This document shows positions 59,829 through 64,000 of a stretch of DNA of 64,000 nt, in pieces. Made by a program: the position numbers and the translations under genes. This stretch comes from Neobacillus niacini (lineage in GTDB: Bacteria; Bacillota; Bacilli; Bacillales; Cytobacillaceae). The stretch spans positions 124,001-188,000 of the forward strand of contig NZ_JAMBOX010000003.1 of the NCBI RefSeq assembly GCF_023715785.1, in the 5' to 3' direction. The notes below the pieces were generated by a model. That model did not search any database. It saw nothing but the letters and a program-made list of their open reading frames with translations, and was not told where the DNA came from. The number at the start of each line of letters is the position of its first letter. The first letter of the stretch is position 1.

Positions 59829-60015
59829 CAGTCATGTCGCGGTTATTAAATTCGCGGCATTTTGATTCCATTTCATCAAGAATGGAAATTAATCGATCGA
59901 TATCTTCAAGATCCGTTTCCTCCGGATCGATGGCATCGAGGACATCAATAAACATATTCAATCGCTGCTTTAAAAAGTTTACTTGCACATTTTTATCATG
60001 AATTTGGCTGCCCAA
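59815..60015 (-). CDS. SE1561 family small protein
   Basis: I choose TTG 60015 (GAAAGGAGTG seven bases upstream); a start at 60075 has no site. 66 residues, acidic and helical: IHDKNVQVNFLKQRLNMFID, then DAIDPEETDLEDIDRLISIL. This pattern matches the small uncharacterised SE1561 family of Bacilli, from memory. Cytoplasmic, no motif. Own terminator. Confidence 0.7.
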   Translation of the reverse strand: MGSQIHDKNVQVNFLKQRLNMFIDVLDAIDPEETDLEDIDRLISILDEMESKCREFNNRDMTEPVK

Positions 60016-60094
60016 ATGGTATTCACTCCTTTCAATTTCCTTTTTTAGCTTATAGGAATTAAGGTGCTTTCGCAATATTTTTCCGAAAATAAAA

Positions 60095-60122
60095 GCCCCT
60101 ACCCACGAAAATGGATAGGAGC
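60095..60122 (-). terminator. yfkD terminator
   Basis: GCTCCTATCC...GGGTAGGGGC read on minus, then TTTTATTTTC. Confidence 0.75.
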
Positions 60123-60129
60123 AGACTTA

Positions 60130-60942
60130 TCATCTCGGCCGTTCTGATGCTACAAACCCAAACGACACATAATCCTGGACAGGAATCCAAGCACCGATGC
60201 CCTGGGAGGTAACATTTTTAACAATAATAAATTTCTTACTGCCTTTCAGCATTAAATAAACCTCACCGTAAGTGACTTTCCCTTTTTCATTGACGCCAGG
60301 GGCATAGGCATAGAGGTAGCCCAAACGGTTGGTTGGAATATTATAAATATGATCATTTTTCGTTCCAGCTCCGATGATGGTTTCAAATGCCAGGGGCAGC
60401 TTTGTTTTATCCATCGCTGTGAGAAGCATCATTTTCTTCACGTCTTCTGCATTTGGTATTTTCGCCGTCAGTCCGCCGCGAACAATTTTTTGTGCCTCTT
60501 GTACATATTTAATTTTGTAGGGAGCGTTGCCGCCACGATTATCAAAATAATTGGTATTGATTTTTTGATATTCCCAGTTTGGCGAGGTTTCCGATGATTC
60601 ATAGTTCAGTGGCCATTGGCCCAGATAAATGATGGCCCGATAGCCAAGTGCAAACGGTGTGCTGTTAATGCTAGACTCGTTCAGCATGCGGATCAAATCA
60701 GGGTTTTTGATTTTGACCTTTGATGAGTTGATCAATTTCTTCGTCAGCTCGCTAGGCTGCAATTGCGGCAGGTCCTGTGTGGAATTCGGGTACGTATTTT
60801 CCTTTGAAATATTTCGCACCGATGCCGGAATTTGGTATTTTACCTGATCCCTTTTGACGGATGAAGCTTTTTCAGCGAAGGCTGCCGGTAAAATGGTTAT
60901 CATTAAAAGCAAACACATAAAGACAGAAACAAGTTTTTTCAC
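60130..60942 (-). CDS. yfkD: YfkD family secreted protein
   Basis: Start GTG 60942 (AAAGGAG upstream). 270 residues: signal peptide (about 1-23, cleaved after AFA), then a YfkD-family domain with IPASVRNISKENTYPN, INSTPFALGYRAIIYLGQWP and VTSQGIGAWIPVQDYVSFGF. In B. subtilis yfkD lies beside chaA (yfkE) and yfkF, the same order as here. Function is not established; export and conservation suggest an envelope role. Confidence 0.82.
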   Translation of the reverse strand: MKKLVSVFMCLLLMITILPAAFAEKASSVKRDQVKYQIPASVRNISKENTYPNSTQDLPQLQPSELTKKLINSSKVKIKNPDLIRMLNESSINSTPFALGYRAIIYLGQWPLNYESSETSPNWEYQKINTNYFDNRGGNAPYKIKYVQEAQKIVRGGLTAKIPNAEDVKKMMLLTAMDKTKLPLAFETIIGAGTKNDHIYNIPTNRLGYLYAYAPGVNEKGKVTYGEVYLMLKGSKKFIIVKNVTSQGIGAWIPVQDYVSFGFVASERPR

Positions 60943-61123
60943 TGTGTGAAGAACTCCTTTCACTACATAGTAAATTAGTCTGATAGTAGTTTTTTCGGAG
61001 TTCATCAATATTATCCCTTTTCTGGCCCTTGCAGTAAAATTATTTTGCATCTTACTAAACTGGACATTCCTCCCGCGCCATGATGCTCATGAAGAAAGTA
61101 ATATAATTGTAATAATCTGAACA

Positions 61124-61436
61124 TTTACAAAATTTAAATTATCACTTATAATAGACTTAACCTTTCAAAAAGGAGGGCTGAAATCAATCGGCTAACCCAT
61201 TTATCGAATATCTTTAAGGAGGTTGGGATTACTCACATATATGACAGTCAACACTCGTGTTTCTCTTATCTAACAAACATGAAGGTTGGTGATTGATGGT
61301 CCCAGGAAAAAGCGATTGATTATTTACCCATACATGAATAGGTTCAGATGATGACGAAACACCGTATTACCCCTAATTTGAATTCATATGAAAGAAGACT
61401 CTATGCCCTAGCGGCACAGAGTCTTTTCTTTTTTTT
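61124..61436 (+). ncRNA. Candidate small RNA or atypical small gene
   Basis: TTTACA (61124-61129), 17-bp spacer, TATAAT (61147-61152) form a near-ideal sigma-A promoter; about 275 nt later AAGACTCT...AGAGTCTT (61395-61425) followed by TTTTCTTTTTTTT terminates. AAAAAGGAGGG lies at 61167-61177. The frame correctly spaced after it begins with ATC (61183), runs 37 codons and has no ATG/GTG/TTG. A second AAGGAGG is at 61216-61222. Between yfkD and chaA, which are both on the other strand. Confidence 0.5.
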
Positions 61437-62502
61437 ATAACAGAAAAAAGCCAATTCCCATAATGAAGTAGGCCGCGACCAGGGTTAAGCCTTCAAACCA
61501 GTTGGACTCACCGTCGTTGGATATAATAACCATCAAGAGGACAGAGCTGACCATTGCAATTAATTCTGGCAACGTGAACACAAGCGGCATTTTCGTTTCG
61601 AACATCAGTGAAAACAACACAAGCACTGGTGCAACAAACATGGCAATTTGCAAGGTGGAGCCAACGGCTATTTCCACAGCGATATCCATCTTATTTTTAA
61701 CAGCCATAAGGACGGCTGAGGCGTGCTCAGCAGCATTACCAACAATTGCCACGATGATTACCCCGATAAATAATTCGGTCCAGCCAAACGATTCCGCAAC
61801 GTAGTGGAAAGTATGAACCAGATTCTCGGAAATATAGGCAACAGCAAGTGTTGCGATTAAAAGGATGATAATGGCCTTCCATTTTCCCCATTCCGGTTGC
61901 TCATGATGTCCTGCTGCTGCAGCAGCTTCACTTTCCGCGCTTTGATAAACCCCGCGGTGAGTAACCAGTTTAAAGAATAACGCGGCCAGATAAAGCGCGA
62001 TTAGAATAATCGAAATGCCGATACTTAATGTTAATGTTTTAGGTTCATTCATTTCCATTGAAAAAACTTCTGGAATGACAAAAGCCACGATAATCGCAAA
62101 CATCAACAGGCCGGAATTATGTCGGGCATCATGGACATTGAATTTCTGCCGTTTGAACTTTAACCCCCCGATGAAAAACGATAGCCCCGCCACAAGCAGC
62201 AGGTTCCCAAGCACAGAACCGGTCAAGGATGCAAGGACGACTCCCACCAGCCCGGCTTTTAAGGAAAAAATTGATATAATCAGCTCGACCGCGTTTCCGA
62301 ACGTGGCATTTAACAAGCCGCCAATCCGTGGTCCGGCGACAATCGCGAGGCTTTCTGTCGCACGCCCCATGTAACTGGCTAGGGCAATAATCGATAAACA
62401 ATAAATAGTAAAAAGGACCATCGTCGGCCAATGCATGAGTGTTCCAATTACAGAAAGCGGAACACCGATGAATGTCCCAAGCATAAAAATTTTATTTGTC
62501 AT
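61435..62502 (-). CDS. chaA: Calcium/proton exchanger ChaA (Cax family, YfkE)
   Basis: 355 residues, about 11 helices, two Na_Ca_ex repeats with the CaCA motifs GNAVELIISIFSLKAGLV (about 68-85) and GNAAEHASAVLMAVKNKMDI (about 255-274), each carrying the cation-binding Glu. A His-rich cytoplasmic loop (AAAAAGHHEQPEW, about 193-205) lies in the middle. It exports Ca2+ in exchange for H+. Equivalent to B. subtilis ChaA/YfkE by position next to yfkD and yfkF. ATG 62502 behind GGAGGAAG. Confidence 0.9.
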   Translation of the reverse strand: MTNKIFMLGTFIGVPLSVIGTLMHWPTMVLFTIYCLSIIALASYMGRATESLAIVAGPRIGGLLNATFGNAVELIISIFSLKAGLVGVVLASLTGSVLGNLLLVAGLSFFIGGLKFKRQKFNVHDARHNSGLLMFAIIVAFVIPEVFSMEMNEPKTLTLSIGISIILIALYLAALFFKLVTHRGVYQSAESEAAAAAGHHEQPEWGKWKAIIILLIATLAVAYISENLVHTFHYVAESFGWTELFIGVIIVAIVGNAAEHASAVLMAVKNKMDIAVEIAVGSTLQIAMFVAPVLVLFSLMFETKMPLVFTLPELIAMVSSVLLMVIISNDGESNWFEGLTLVAAYFIMGIGFFLL

Positions 62503-62688
62503 GCAACTTCCTCCATATCTCTGTTGAATCTATCCCTTGTTTCTAATCCATTATATTACCCTAAAAATGTCAAATTTTTCATCTAAAGAGTATCATTTTC
62601 TCAAATTCGGACGCAACATTTTTCTTGCATATGCGGAAGTTTCTGGGATACCATCAGTTTGGAACTAATTTTGAATTGAGGAAAGCTT

Positions 62689-63867
62689 ATGAATAAAAAT
62701 CAACTGCGGTTTTGGGTCCTCGTCAGCATTGTGGCGGTTTCCGGCTTTTCACAGGGGATGCTCCTGCCGTTAATTGCCGTTATTTTTGAAAAGGACGGCC
62801 TGTCCTCCTCGTTAAATGGGTTAAACGCGACGGCCCTTTATATAGGAATTTTGTTAGTGTCACCATTTATGGAACCGCCGCTCAGAAAATACGGTTATAA
62901 ACCCATCATCATTTTCGGCGGCGGGCTTGTGATTGCATCACTGGCATTGTTTCCGATGTGGAAATCATTCTGGTTCTGGTTTGTCCTGCGGCTATTAATC
63001 GGCATCGGCGATCACGCCTTGCATTTTGCGACGCAAACATGGATTACCTCTTTTTCTTCTCCTGAAAAAAGAGGGCGGAATATCTCCCTTTACGGGCTAT
63101 TTTTCGGTATCGGCTTTGCGACCGGACCGCTGATGACTCCGCTCGTCGATATAAATGAAGCCCTGCCATTTATTGTCTCATCGATTCTTTGTTTGGCGGG
63201 TTGGGTTTTTGTCTTCACCTTGAAAAATGAAGTGCCGGAGCAGGAAGTCAAAATCAATTCGTTTCTTGCGACGATCAAACAATTCAAAGAAGCAATAAAA
63301 TATGGCTGGGTGGCGTTTCTGCCGCCGCTCGTTTACGGATTTTTGGAATCGTCGTTAAACGGCAGCTTCCCCGTTTATGCGCTCAGGAGAGATATCGATG
63401 TTTCCAGTGTGTCGGTAGTTTTATCGGCATTTGCTATTGGGAGTATTATCACCCAGCTTCCATTAGGGGTGCTTAGTGACCAATATGGACGAAGAAAGGT
63501 ATTAATGACCATCCTCTTTTTCGGATTTTGCAGTTTTACTGCGGCCAGTTTTCTCGAACAATCGTTCATTGGCCTAGCGGCAGCGATCCTGATTTCCGGA
63601 ATGGTCGTCGGTTCCACCTTCTCGCTGGGAATCAGTTACATGGCCGACTTGGTTCCAAGGAACCTGCTGCCAACGGGAAATTTGCTGTGCGGCATCTTTT
63701 TTAGTATAGGGAGCTTATGCGGCCCGATCATCGGCGGATTATTTATTAAATTTTTTCAGAATGTCAGCTTTTTCTACATTATAAGCGTCCTGCTTCTAGC
63801 TGTTTCCGTTATCATCTTCCTATTTGGAAAAAAAGCCGTCCTGATGTTCGAGCATAAAAATTATTAG
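62689..63867 (+). CDS. yfkF: MFS transporter, YfkF-like
   Basis: 392 residues, 12 helices. Second-half MFS loop motif GVLSDQYGRRKVLMT (about 259-273); first half has GIGDHALHFATQTWITSFSS. Divergent from chaA over 186 bp, as yfkF is from yfkE in B. subtilis. Substrate unknown, probably an exporter. ATG 62689 behind GAGGAAAGCTT. Confidence 0.82.
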   Translation: MNKNQLRFWVLVSIVAVSGFSQGMLLPLIAVIFEKDGLSSSLNGLNATALYIGILLVSPFMEPPLRKYGYKPIIIFGGGLVIASLALFPMWKSFWFWFVLRLLIGIGDHALHFATQTWITSFSSPEKRGRNISLYGLFFGIGFATGPLMTPLVDINEALPFIVSSILCLAGWVFVFTLKNEVPEQEVKINSFLATIKQFKEAIKYGWVAFLPPLVYGFLESSLNGSFPVYALRRDIDVSSVSVVLSAFAIGSIITQLPLGVLSDQYGRRKVLMTILFFGFCSFTAASFLEQSFIGLAAAILISGMVVGSTFSLGISYMADLVPRNLLPTGNLLCGIFFSIGSLCGPIIGGLFIKFFQNVSFFYIISVLLLAVSVIIFLFGKKAVLMFEHKNY

Positions 63868-63944
63868 GAGCAAAATCATATCTTAGCCATAAAATGTATG
63901 GTAAGATAAGGGTATAAAATTATATATTTCTCGCAAAGAAAACC

Positions 63945-63979
63945 GCTGTCATCACTTGATGACAGCTTTCGTGTTTTTT
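63945..63979 (+). terminator. yfkF terminator
   Basis: GCTGTCATC-ACTT-GATGACAGC then TTTCGTGTTTTTT, about 80 bases after the stop. The remaining 20 bases of the window hold nothing recognisable. Confidence 0.75.
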
Positions 63980-64000
63980 AGGGGTTGTGAGTTTGATTAT

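Noticed and set aside
61435-62502. Antisense frame of 119 codons at 62015-62374
   Set aside because: It is the complement of the chaA membrane protein with typical antisense codon bias and no ribosome site.
1-64000. Defence island, prophage or secondary-metabolite cluster
   Set aside because: No nuclease/methylase sets, integrase, structural phage or synthetase genes are present; the NERD and SWIM proteins stand alone among housekeeping genes.

Overview
The window is a low-GC Gram-positive chromosome segment, almost certainly from an endospore-forming Bacillaceae member (Bacillus/Neobacillus-like). The evidence is strong AGGAGG ribosome sites with TTG/GTG starts, sporulation and germination genes (pdaA, a gerA-family remnant), a kimA gene behind a ydaO-type c-di-AMP riboswitch, a pbuG-type gene behind a guanine riboswitch, a CwlO endopeptidase with a WalR box, the dctB/dctS/dctR/dctP set, and two blocks that keep Bacillus subtilis gene order (yfjO-yfjP-pdaA and yfkD-chaA-yfkF). 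No rRNA, tRNA, CRISPR array or phage block is visible. The content is mainly core and adaptive metabolism, with decayed genes and repeats between.

Layout. 1-6.8 kb: VanZ-like partial gene, ECF sigma/anti-sigma pair, nupC, a DUF2325 pair and a small membrane protein. 6.9-20.1 kb: VWA protein, phosphoesterase, several exporters (EamA, DHA2, MMPL, an SMR pair) with MarR and TetR regulators, a CarD-family protein and kimA. 20.2-29.9 kb: SWIM and HD proteins, the C4-dicarboxylate module, MATE, HAD phosphatase. 30-41 kb: pirin, pentapeptide protein, pbuG, FAH hydrolase, MFS, PhoX-type phosphatase, cwlO and a frameshifted aminotransferase. 41-42 kb: a degenerate IS1182-family element carrying two inverted copies of a GC-rich Bacillaceae repeat. 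42-52 kb: CysJ-like reductase, wall-anchored GDSL hydrolase and the phosphate cluster. 52-64 kb: XRE/membrane pair, rlmCD, yfjP, pdaA, NERD protein, a 113-bp tandem array, class I fumarase, yfkD, chaA and yfkF.

How the parts work together. The clearest functional theme is phosphate starvation: pstS-pstC-pstA-pstB-pstB-phoU, a second near-identical pstS, a PhoP-like response regulator without a kinase gene, and a secreted PhoX-type phosphatase. Three 39-bp arrays of four TTAACA-like hexamers at 11-bp pitch (Pho boxes) precede phoX, the second pstS and the phoP-like gene. A related array precedes the DUF2325 / small-membrane-protein pair. Fumarase, dctP and nupC carry cre-like sequences, suggesting CcpA control.

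The most notable regulatory architecture is a MarR gene and a CarD-family gene transcribed back to back from two sigma-A promoters. Both -35 boxes lie in one 17-bp palindrome, and the same palindrome overlaps the promoter of the neighbouring DHA2 efflux gene. Two intergenic transcription units (37.9-38.2 kb, minus strand; 61.1-61.4 kb, plus strand) have a sigma-A promoter with 17-bp spacing, a ribosome-binding-like sequence and a terminator, but no ordinary reading frame. They are the best candidates for undescribed small RNAs or small genes.
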